DNA of 64,000 nucleotides from SB11 sp943370295. Lineage in GTDB: Bacteria > Bacteroidota > Bacteroidia > UBA8524. The position numbers were made by a program, and so were the translations under genes. The first letter of the stretch is position 1, and the number at the start of each line of letters is the position of its first letter. The stretch spans positions 1 through 64,000 of the forward strand of contig CALRQL020000016.1 in assembly GCA_943370295.1 (NCBI GenBank), in the 5' to 3' direction. Below are positions 53,975 to 60,775 of this stretch, one piece after another. The notes under the pieces were generated by a model. The model saw only the letters and a list, made by a program, of their open reading frames with translations. It made no database searches and had not been told where the DNA came from.

Positions 53975-55087
53975 CTATGCACACGGATAAGGATTAAACC
54001 AACCAGCCTGCACACGACCGCTAAATAACTCAATGAGATTTTTCTCTAACTCCGCTGATAACGAATGGCTTGTAACCGATTCGCCATCCACAATTATTGT
54101 TGGAAAAGGAGCATTAGTGTTTAGCTCTTTGTTTACAATGAATTCTCCTCTGGGACTTTGAAAGTTTGCCGCTGTGATAGCATCGCAATAGGTTGTTGCA
54201 TTAAATTTACCCGCACAGGCTTTAACCCCTTGTATTATCCACAAGGCTGTTTCATAAGCTAATGCTATGTATGCGTTGCATTCTTCACCATATTTTTCTC
54301 TGAAATCAGTCATCATTCTCTCGTTTACAGAATTTTTAATAAAAGGGTGCCAGCTTAGTCCGTGCACTATCCTTTTATCGTATCCTGCAAATGGTTCTGT
54401 TCCTATACTCGGGGTTATTATTGGCAACCCTTTACTAATTCCACTTGCAATGCATAAGTCATAAAATCTTTGACTATCCACACCGCTGTAAAACTCAACT
54501 AAATAATCAGCAGCCGTGGTTCCAATGGTATTATTCAAGTCGCCTGTAAAATCAATCTCGTCAAGTTTTTTTGTAATGTGGGTTGCTACAATTGCTCCCC
54601 CATTATTAACAGCAGCTTCATTAAATGCAGGTAAAAACTGATACCCCCCTTCAAATAATCCTATCGATGCTATCCCATTCTTTCCAACATGTTTTGTTGC
54701 ATACTCGCCCAATAAATAATTAGTGTGCCACATATCAAATGAGTTACCGGCAATGTAGGGAGCCTCTCCATACTCCTCTTCTCTTATAATATTGGGCCCC
54801 ATTCCCATTAACATCAAAGGTTTTTTAGCACCTTTGAATAATGTTTTCAATCCGTCCAATACCTTTTTTCCTGCGTAAGCGATAGTAATATCAACATCCT
54901 GCATAATCAGTTCATTTGCCTTTGCCATAACCAAATCCTGAACTACGCCTTTGCCTATATCACTAACTACGAACTGCGCATCAATACCTTCATTTTCAAA
55001 AGCAAGTTTTATCCCTTTAACAATGTGAAGAGGGAGCGTTGGAAAAATATCCGAACGTGGAATTAATATACCTACTGTAATACTCAT
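53975..55087 (-). CDS. periplasmic-binding-fold (Leu/Ile/Val-type) protein without a signal peptide
   Basis: A 370-residue type I periplasmic-binding-protein fold: SITVGILIPRSDIFP, DITIAYAGKKVLDGL, IASIGLFEGGY and LVEFYSGVDSQRFYDL alternate strands and helices as in Peripla_BP_6 amino-acid receptors. It starts directly with MSITVGI and has no leader, so it is probably cytoplasmic or a fold reused for another role. No ABC permease or ATPase is near. It is the first gene after a terminator that ends the tail-collar transcript, and is followed after 3 bases by the formyltransferase. It could bind the product or substrate of the tailoring enzymes, or act as a sensor. Confidence 0.75.
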   Translation of the reverse strand: MSITVGILIPRSDIFPTLPLHIVKGIKLAFENEGIDAQFVVSDIGKGVVQDLVMAKANELIMQDVDITIAYAGKKVLDGLKTLFKGAKKPLMLMGMGPNIIREEEYGEAPYIAGNSFDMWHTNYLLGEYATKHVGKNGIASIGLFEGGYQFLPAFNEAAVNNGGAIVATHITKKLDEIDFTGDLNNTIGTTAADYLVEFYSGVDSQRFYDLCIASGISKGLPIITPSIGTEPFAGYDKRIVHGLSWHPFIKNSVNERMMTDFREKYGEECNAYIALAYETALWIIQGVKACAGKFNATTYCDAITAANFQSPRGEFIVNKELNTNAPFPTIIVDGESVTSHSLSAELEKNLIELFSGRVQAGWFNPYPCA

Positions 55088-55108
55088 ATCGTTTTTTTGT
55101 GTGAAAAT

Positions 55109-55141
55109 AAAAAAAAGCCCAAACCATAATAGGTTTGGGCC
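55109..55141 (-). terminator. terminator after the tail-collar genes
   Basis: GCCCAAACC/GGTTTGGGC stem with a six-base loop, followed on the minus strand by seven T and then more T/A. It lies 24 bases after the last collar gene, so collar genes can be expressed apart from, or more strongly than, the genes downstream. Confidence 0.9.
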
Positions 55142-55165
55142 AAGAAAATTATTGTTTCAAATATA

Positions 55166-55741
55166 TTAGTTGCGCGAAGGGAATATACCTTCCAAACAAA
55201 TAATATAATTTAATGCCAAATAAGGTGTAACCATTTGTATGGGCTGAGACCCCCCTGAAACCGATAAAGACATACTTGATAAGTTAGTAGTAACGGTAGC
55301 AGAAGCAAGAGCAGTATCTGGATTTGGGGCATAAAAGTTTTCACTTGAAATCGCAAAAAAGTTGTTTTGCGGTGTAACACCTGCTACAGCACTATCATTA
55401 ACAAAGTTTAATGTCGCACTACCAGTCATTGTTGCTGTGATTTGGTGACTATGAGCGGGCATTTGAGAAGATGTTAAAGTTAATTGCTCATATCCACCAA
55501 CCTCACTTATATATATAGGTTGCAAACCAGGACCTGTGCTGTTCCCAGAGTGTACTGCCCTGCGACCACGAAGATCGGGTAATAAAAATGACTGCTGCCC
55601 ATCACCGCCATACATAGTTCCTATAATTGCATAAAGCGGGGTGTATTCAGCAATTGATAATGATTGACCTTGGCATAACATCCATGCCCTTGGGGCAAAA
55701 TTGCCGGCAAATAATCTTACTTCGCCAATATATCCTTCCAT
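55166..55741 (-). CDS. tail-collar domain (MdpB-like) protein, copy 3
   Basis: A 191-residue protein with the phage tail-collar domain: GEVRLFAGNFAPRAWMLCQGQ (about 6-26), LYAIIGTMYGGDGQQSF and LPDLRGR (about 54-60). A variable threonine/serine/asparagine-rich middle follows, then the conserved end NYIICLEGIFPSRN. This layout is seen in tail-fibre tips and in bacterial microcystin-dependent (MdpB-like) proteins of unknown function. There is no signal peptide. It is the last of three tandem paralogues. The ends and the collar are conserved while the middle varies, as expected for exposed or receptor-facing parts. Confidence 0.85.
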   Translation of the reverse strand: MEGYIGEVRLFAGNFAPRAWMLCQGQSLSIAEYTPLYAIIGTMYGGDGQQSFLLPDLRGRRAVHSGNSTGPGLQPIYISEVGGYEQLTLTSSQMPAHSHQITATMTGSATLNFVNDSAVAGVTPQNNFFAISSENFYAPNPDTALASATVTTNLSSMSLSVSGGSQPIQMVTPYLALNYIICLEGIFPSRN

Positions 55742-55781
55742 AAATATTTTATTTAATAGTTAATAATTGAAATAGTGCTGC

Positions 55782-56351
55782 TTAATCACGGCTTGGGTAA
55801 ATACCGTACATGCAAATAATATAGTTAATTCCTAAATATGGTGAACCTAAAGGAATTGGATACGATCCACCACTAATACTCGCTACCAGATTTGAAACCG
55901 GAGCTAAATCATAGGTCTTCATTGTATCATCAGATGTTGTAGCATACATTTGAGCTCCACCTGATGGTGTTGCCGGATAATTATTCTCGGGATCAGGTGC
56001 TGTACCTTCTCCTGTATAACAAGGTTGTTTAACCGTAACTGTAGGTGTACCGGTAACCGTATGGCTATGATTAGGCAAGTTTGATGATAATAAACTTCTG
56101 GATTGTGTGCCCAATAGTGTCCCAAGAGGATAGTTTGGCAAACCAGGGCCTTGTCCTGAGCTTAGTGGATGACGACCTCTAAAATCCGGCAATGCGAAGG
56201 TTGACATACCGTCTCCGCCGTATGTTGTACCAAGTAACGAAAATAATGCCGTATTCTGAGAAATGCTAAGCAATTGTCCGTTGCAATATGCCCAGCTTTT
56301 GGGTGAAAAATTACCCGCAAATAAGCGGATTTCTGCCATGTATCCTTCCAT
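55782..56351 (-). CDS. tail-collar domain (MdpB-like) protein, copy 2
   Basis: A 189-residue paralogue: AEIRLFAGNFSPKSWAYCNGQ, LLGTTYGGDGMSTFALPDFRGR (Phe replaces the usual Leu), an MPNHSH-like SNLPNHSHTV segment, a variable middle with CYTGEGTAPDPENN, and the end NYIICMYGIYPSRD. No signal peptide and no membrane helix. It lies 35 bases after copy 1 and 40 bases before copy 3. AT-rich sequence before each ATG takes the place of a Shine-Dalgarno site. Confidence 0.85.
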   Translation of the reverse strand: MEGYMAEIRLFAGNFSPKSWAYCNGQLLSISQNTALFSLLGTTYGGDGMSTFALPDFRGRHPLSSGQGPGLPNYPLGTLLGTQSRSLLSSNLPNHSHTVTGTPTVTVKQPCYTGEGTAPDPENNYPATPSGGAQMYATTSDDTMKTYDLAPVSNLVASISGGSYPIPLGSPYLGINYIICMYGIYPSRD

Positions 56352-56386
56352 TTCTATATATTTTTATAGTATGAATAATAGTTAAA

Positions 56387-56968
56387 TTAATCCCTTGAAG
56401 GGTAAATACCGAACATACAAATAATGTAGTTTGTCACTGCCAAAGGTGGCTGTATTGAAAATGGCAAACCACCACCAACTGAAGTAACATTGGCGTTTGT
56501 CACTGTTAAGCTGGTTGTAAAATTCCCCATAAAAGCACCTGGTGTAGGTGATCCTTCATAAATTGTGGCTCCTTCACTAAATGCGGGAAAATTAGTTGTA
56601 TTTGGCTCTGTGCTTGTTGCAGAATCATTTAGAGCCGGAATCCTAACAGGGTTTGTTGCAATAACTCCTCCTATCATGTGCGTATGTATTGGCATTTGGG
56701 CTAGAGACATAGTAGTTGTTTCAACACCTCCTTTTTGTCCCAAAACGTACGGAGACAATCCCGGACCGTTACCGGCTCCTACGGCTGTTCTTCCGCGTAA
56801 GTCCGGCAAGCAAAAGGTGGTTGTTCCGTTACCACCATAAACAGCCCCTAAAATTGAATAAAGGGCTGAGTTAGATGCAATGTTTATTGTGCGCCCATCA
56901 CAATAAGCCCATGATTTGGGAGCAAAATTGCCCGCAAACATTCTGATTTCTCCAATGTATCCTTCCAT
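56387..56968 (-). CDS. tail-collar domain (MdpB-like) protein, copy 1
   Basis: A 193-residue protein, first of three tandem paralogues and divergent from the carbamoyltransferase operon. It has GEIRMFAGNFAPKSWAYCDGR, LGAVYGGNGTTTFCLPDLRGR, the AQMPIHTHMIGG segment, a T/S-rich middle and the end NYIICMFGIYPSRD. No signal peptide. No sheath, tube, baseplate or capsid genes are near, so a phage or contractile-tail role is not supported by context. The genes across the promoter region encode protein- or sugar-modifying enzymes, which makes these proteins candidate substrates. Confidence 0.85.
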   Translation of the reverse strand: MEGYIGEIRMFAGNFAPKSWAYCDGRTINIASNSALYSILGAVYGGNGTTTFCLPDLRGRTAVGAGNGPGLSPYVLGQKGGVETTTMSLAQMPIHTHMIGGVIATNPVRIPALNDSATSTEPNTTNFPAFSEGATIYEGSPTPGAFMGNFTTSLTVTNANVTSVGGGLPFSIQPPLAVTNYIICMFGIYPSRD

Positions 56969-57066
56969 AATTAATAGTATATATTTTTTTGGTAGAGCAA
57001 TTTAAAAAAATATCTTTCAACTGCAAGATTATTTTAACATTAATTTAAAATAACAATTAGAAAACA

Positions 57067-57167
57067 TTGCAAATGCTGCAATTTTAGTGTTTTTTGCAAT
57101 AACTAAACTGAAGATTATACGATACAACCTAAAGTTGTTAAACCAAGAAACAACAACTAATAGTTGT
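57067..57167. promoter_or_regulatory. candidate operators in the shared divergent promoter region
   Basis: The 237-bp gap 56969-57205 separates the collar and tailoring operons. It holds two copies of ACAAC-N5-GTTGT (57124-57138 and 57153-57167, 29 bases apart) and a TTGCA-N5-TGCAA inverted repeat (57067-57081). All have the same 5-5-5 geometry, which suits a dimeric regulator. No TAnnTTTG box is clear on either strand. Confidence 0.45.
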
Positions 57168-57205
57168 AAAACACGTTATTTAACCCCCGTTAAAACACCT
57201 TTTTT

Positions 57206-58918
57206 GTGTACAAAAAACATACATATATTTTAGGAACTCATTTATCACACGATGGAAGTGCTTGCCTGCTAAAAGACGGGAAAATTGTTGTTGCAATTGA
57301 AAAAGAACGAATCACCCGGATTAAACACCATGGCGGAAATGACAAAGTGGCTATTGAGTACTGTTTAGAGGCTGAAGGAATAACATTGGATGACATTGAC
57401 CTTGTGGTGCAGAATGCCAACTTTGAAAAGGAAACAATAGACCCAACTAATTATAGTGGGCAAAGAGTTTTCACCAGTGATTTTAAAGCCCCTATTGTAA
57501 CAATTTCTCATCATTTGGCACATGCCTATAGTGCAATCGGTACTTCGCCATTTGATGATTGTAATGTAATGGTAATCGACGGTAGTGGCAGTCCATTTAG
57601 CCAATGTGACGATATTGAAGGTGCCACTATACCAAATCTTTCATCCATATACAAAAATCCCCACCATTTTTGGTGCGAGAAGTTTAGTGTGTATAGATAC
57701 CATAACAACATACTCACTCCTATATATAAAGACTTTTCTGAATTTAACCACATGCAAGCCCCTGAACAGTTGCACATGCCCACAATAATTCATTCCATTG
57801 GCGGGGTCTATCAAGCAGCCAGCCAGTATTGCTTTGGAAATGTGGACGACACAGGAAAACTAATGGGCTTATCACCGTATGGAGAGAAGGACATCTTTAA
57901 ACAACCAATTTTTGAACTAAAAGAGGGCAGAATATTTAATACGCTTGAATGGTTGGCTGAGCTTAAAAAACCATCCAATTCGTATGAAAACTTTAAGGCC
58001 AATTTCCAACACTATGCAAATATTGCCCGATGGGTGCAGGATGAAACAGAACGTGCATTATTATACCTCTTTAATTCACATCAACATAGCTTGCCAAACA
58101 AGAACTGGTGTTATGCAGGCGGTGTTGCGCTTAATGCAGTGGCCAACCAACGTATATTAGCTGAAACAAGTATAGAAAATCTATACATTCAGCCCGCTGC
58201 CGGTGATAATGGCATTGCAATAGGTTGTGCATACTATGGATGGATGCAAGTGCTTAAAAAAGAACGGATACAACATTCAGGCGTTTCAAACTTTGGTAAG
58301 AAATATACTGTACCCCATACCTCGCTGCCACAAAACCTAACCATACAAAAAACCAACGACTGGATAACTAAAGCAGCCGAACTATTATCAGAAGGAAACA
58401 TTATTGCTTGGTTTAATGAGGGTTGTGAATTTGGACCCCGGGCACTTGGCTACAGGAGTATCCTGGCTGACCCCAGAAAAGATGGAGTTAAGGATTTCAT
58501 CAATACGTTTATTAAGCTGCGAGAGGATTTTAGGCCCTTTGCCCCTGCTGTAATGCGCGAACATTGTACAGACTATTTTAAATATGATTGGGACTCTCCT
58601 TATATGATATTAGTAAACCCCGTAAAACCAGAATGGTTGAAACCTTTAAACAATGTAGTTCACCTAAACGGGACAGCAAGGGTGCAAACTGTATCTCCAC
58701 TAAATAATATAAATTTTTATAATCTATTGAATGAGTTTAAAAGACTTAGCGGGCTCCCAATCTTATTAAATACATCACTTAACCGCAGAGGCATGCCAAT
58801 TATTGAAACCCCCGAGCAGGCTTTGGATTTTTTTATTGAATCGCCCATCGACTACTTAGTTTTTGAAAACATTATTATTGGTAAAACAAATGAACACAAC
58901 AACCAACTCACAGTTTAA
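57206..58918 (+). CDS. NodU/CmcH family O-carbamoyltransferase
   Basis: A 570-residue enzyme. The N-terminal kinase-like (Kae1-type) fold has GTHLSHDGSACLLKDGKIV, EKERITRIKHHGG and the metal-binding HHLAH at 102-106. GLSPYGEKD and the C-terminal domain FGPRALGYRSILADPR complete the family signature. Such enzymes transfer carbamoyl from carbamoyl phosphate, via carbamoyl-AMP, to a hydroxyl of a sugar or natural product. The start is GTG 57206; the family's usual YILGxHxxHDGSA then begins at residue 7. It is the first gene of a four-gene operon with an HEAGH protein and two 2-oxoglutarate oxygenases, which could supply the hydroxyl it modifies. Confidence 0.9.
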   Translation: MYKKHTYILGTHLSHDGSACLLKDGKIVVAIEKERITRIKHHGGNDKVAIEYCLEAEGITLDDIDLVVQNANFEKETIDPTNYSGQRVFTSDFKAPIVTISHHLAHAYSAIGTSPFDDCNVMVIDGSGSPFSQCDDIEGATIPNLSSIYKNPHHFWCEKFSVYRYHNNILTPIYKDFSEFNHMQAPEQLHMPTIIHSIGGVYQAASQYCFGNVDDTGKLMGLSPYGEKDIFKQPIFELKEGRIFNTLEWLAELKKPSNSYENFKANFQHYANIARWVQDETERALLYLFNSHQHSLPNKNWCYAGGVALNAVANQRILAETSIENLYIQPAAGDNGIAIGCAYYGWMQVLKKERIQHSGVSNFGKKYTVPHTSLPQNLTIQKTNDWITKAAELLSEGNIIAWFNEGCEFGPRALGYRSILADPRKDGVKDFINTFIKLREDFRPFAPAVMREHCTDYFKYDWDSPYMILVNPVKPEWLKPLNNVVHLNGTARVQTVSPLNNINFYNLLNEFKRLSGLPILLNTSLNRRGMPIIETPEQALDFFIESPIDYLVFENIIIGKTNEHNNQLTV

Positions 58919-59408
58919 AAACCCAATTACCATAAAGATAAGTGATTTTTTATGGAGCATAGGAATAGAAGTGTATGCCGGCAAAATTGAACAAAAGACT
59001 TTTTTGCCCGGCATAAGGATAGTTGAGGGGTGCATACACGTAGATGAGGAAAAAATGTTATCGCCGGGAGATATACTTCACGAAGCAGGTCATTTGGCAA
59101 TCATTACACCGGCAATACGAAAAACACTAACAGATACTGTTGTGTATGATGAGTTGATGCAAGGCGGTGAAGAGATGGGAGCAATTGCTTGGAGCTGGGC
59201 TGCTTTAAAACACCTTGAACTTGAACCTGAGATACTGTTTCATCCGGAGGGTTATAAAGGGTCGTCGGATTCACTAATTGAAAATTTTTCCGAAGGTCGG
59301 TATCTTGGGGTTCCGATATTACAGTGGAAAGGTCTTTCATTTGAGCCACGATTTGCACAAGAAAAAGGAGTTTTGCCATTTCCCACAATGATTAATTGGA
59401 CTGTTTAA
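58890..59408 (+). CDS. hypothetical protein with zincin-like HEAGH motif
   Basis: A protein of about 172 residues. I chose ATG 58890, which lies inside the end of the carbamoyltransferase gene (29-base overlap); an earlier ATG at 58863 is less likely. The sequence ILHEAGHLAI at about 62-71 has the HExxH zinc motif (His64, Glu65, His68). About 26 residues later EEMGAIAWSWAALKHL offers glutamates as a third ligand, an arrangement seen in small gluzincin-like metalloproteins. There is no signal peptide or membrane helix. I do not recognise the family. The position between carbamoyltransferase and oxygenase genes suggests a processing or folding role in the same pathway. Confidence 0.65.
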   Translation: MNTTTNSQFKNPITIKISDFLWSIGIEVYAGKIEQKTFLPGIRIVEGCIHVDEEKMLSPGDILHEAGHLAIITPAIRKTLTDTVVYDELMQGGEEMGAIAWSWAALKHLELEPEILFHPEGYKGSSDSLIENFSEGRYLGVPILQWKGLSFEPRFAQEKGVLPFPTMINWTV

Positions 59409-59419
59409 ACAAATAGTAT

Positions 59420-60121
59420 ATGCAAGAACAAACAAGTTACCCCGCTTTATACCTTCATATCCCTGAGCTAATCACTGCGGATAGGCTACACATTATTGAA
59501 GAACTGATTTCACGCTCGGATTTTGTTGATGGCAAACTAACGGCGACAGCTGCTGCAAAAGAAGTGAAAAATAACACTCAAATTGACATCAGAAATCAAC
59601 ACACATTGCCACTCATACAACAGCACATTGTAGAGGCGATGAACCAAAGTCCAATATTTCAGGCGGCTATATTCCCTCGTCACGTTTTTCCGCCATTGAT
59701 AAGCAGGTACAGAGCCGGAATGAGTTATGGCTGGCACGTTGACAGCCCACTAATGGGAGCATACCCAGGTATGAGGGGAGATATTGCAATGACAATTTTT
59801 TTGAGCGACCCTGAAACGTATGAGGGTGGAGAATTAGTGGTCTTGTCACCCACAGGTGAATTCACCTATAAACTTGCTAAAGGGGATGCTATTGTATACC
59901 CATGCACACAAGTACACTGTGTAAAAGAGGTTACCAAAGGTATGCGGCAGGTAGCAGTAACTTGGATACAAAGCTATATACGAGATGCCGGCCAGCGCCA
60001 AACACTGTTTGAACTTTACAATGTTCACAAATCAATCAGTAAAAACAATCCTAACTCACCCGAAGCAAACCAACTGCTGCAAACCCATAGTAACTTAATA
60101 CGCATGTGGGCAGAGGCATAA
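59420..60121 (+). CDS. PKHD-type Fe(II)/2-oxoglutarate hydroxylase
   Basis: A 233-residue double-stranded beta-helix oxygenase like YbiX/PiuC. Iron ligands are His106 and Asp108 in MSYGWHVDSPLM and His166 in CTQVHCVKEV; Arg176 in TKGMRQVAV would bind 2-oxoglutarate. The jelly-roll strands DIAMTIFLSDPETYEGGELVV are clear. Family members hydroxylate peptidyl residues or small molecules. It is third in the operon, 11 bases after the HEAGH gene. With the following Asp/Asn-hydroxylase-like gene it gives two distinct oxygenases in one unit. Confidence 0.87.
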   Translation: MQEQTSYPALYLHIPELITADRLHIIEELISRSDFVDGKLTATAAAKEVKNNTQIDIRNQHTLPLIQQHIVEAMNQSPIFQAAIFPRHVFPPLISRYRAGMSYGWHVDSPLMGAYPGMRGDIAMTIFLSDPETYEGGELVVLSPTGEFTYKLAKGDAIVYPCTQVHCVKEVTKGMRQVAVTWIQSYIRDAGQRQTLFELYNVHKSISKNNPNSPEANQLLQTHSNLIRMWAEA

Positions 60122-60133
60122 ACTGTAAAACTT

Positions 60134-60694
60134 ATGATTGCCACGCTAAAACTACCATTCCTGTTTGATGTTGAAAAACTTCAAACTGATTTAAAAAAAT
60201 TTAATGAGAACGATTGGATATCACACTACAATAAAAGCCACTATGAAGGTGATTGGGGCATAATTGCTTTGAGAGCCGAAGATGGAAATAAGTATAAAAT
60301 CTTCTCGCCGTATGAGGTTACAGATAAAATGGCTGATACTGAGTACATGGCAAAGTGCCCTTATTTTAGAGAAGTATTAGACAGCCTTAAATGTCAAAAG
60401 AACACGGTGAGATTAATGCGATTGAAACCCAAAGCTGTTATTAAGGAGCATACTGACTATAACTTATCACTTGAAGACGTTGAATTACGTTTACATATAC
60501 CTATCACAACAAATCCACAGATGGAGTTTTACCTTGATAAGAAACGGATATATCTAAATGAAGGTGAGTGTTGGTATCTGAATTTTAATTTACTACACAG
60601 TCTTAAAAACGGGGGTACAACTGACCGAGTGCATTTGGTAATTGATTGCACAGTAAATGATTGGTTAAGAAGTTTTTTTACTCACCCAGCGTAG
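60134..60694 (+). CDS. aspartyl/asparaginyl beta-hydroxylase-like oxygenase
   Basis: A 186-residue member of the Asp/Asn beta-hydroxylase-type (PF05118-like) group. His106 and Asp108 in KEHTDYNLS and His155 in FNLLHSLKN are the likely iron ligands. RLHIPITTN (Arg119, His121) and RVHLVIDCTVNDWL (Arg165, His167) match the conserved cofactor-binding stretches. It would hydroxylate an acidic or amide side chain of a protein or peptide. It is the last gene of the carbamoyltransferase operon, 12 bases after the PKHD oxygenase, and is followed by a strong terminator. Confidence 0.82.
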   Translation: MIATLKLPFLFDVEKLQTDLKKFNENDWISHYNKSHYEGDWGIIALRAEDGNKYKIFSPYEVTDKMADTEYMAKCPYFREVLDSLKCQKNTVRLMRLKPKAVIKEHTDYNLSLEDVELRLHIPITTNPQMEFYLDKKRIYLNEGECWYLNFNLLHSLKNGGTTDRVHLVIDCTVNDWLRSFFTHPA

Positions 60695-60720
60695 TTTCTC
60701 AACAATAAGATATTAAACAA

Positions 60721-60757
60721 AAAAGTCCCGTCGATTTATATCGACGGGACTTTTTTA
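60721..60757. terminator. bidirectional rho-independent terminator
   Basis: AAAAGTCCCGTCGAT/ATCGACGGGACTTTT stem with a four-base loop and a T run on each strand. It lies between the convergent oxygenase operon and the PKD-protein gene. Confidence 0.93.
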
Positions 60758-60775
60758 TTATACCTTAAGCGGTTC

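Noticed and set aside
49623..56968. Prophage or contractile injection system
   Set aside because: Collar-domain proteins and a lysozyme are present, but there is no capsid, portal, terminase, sheath, tube, baseplate or integrase gene.
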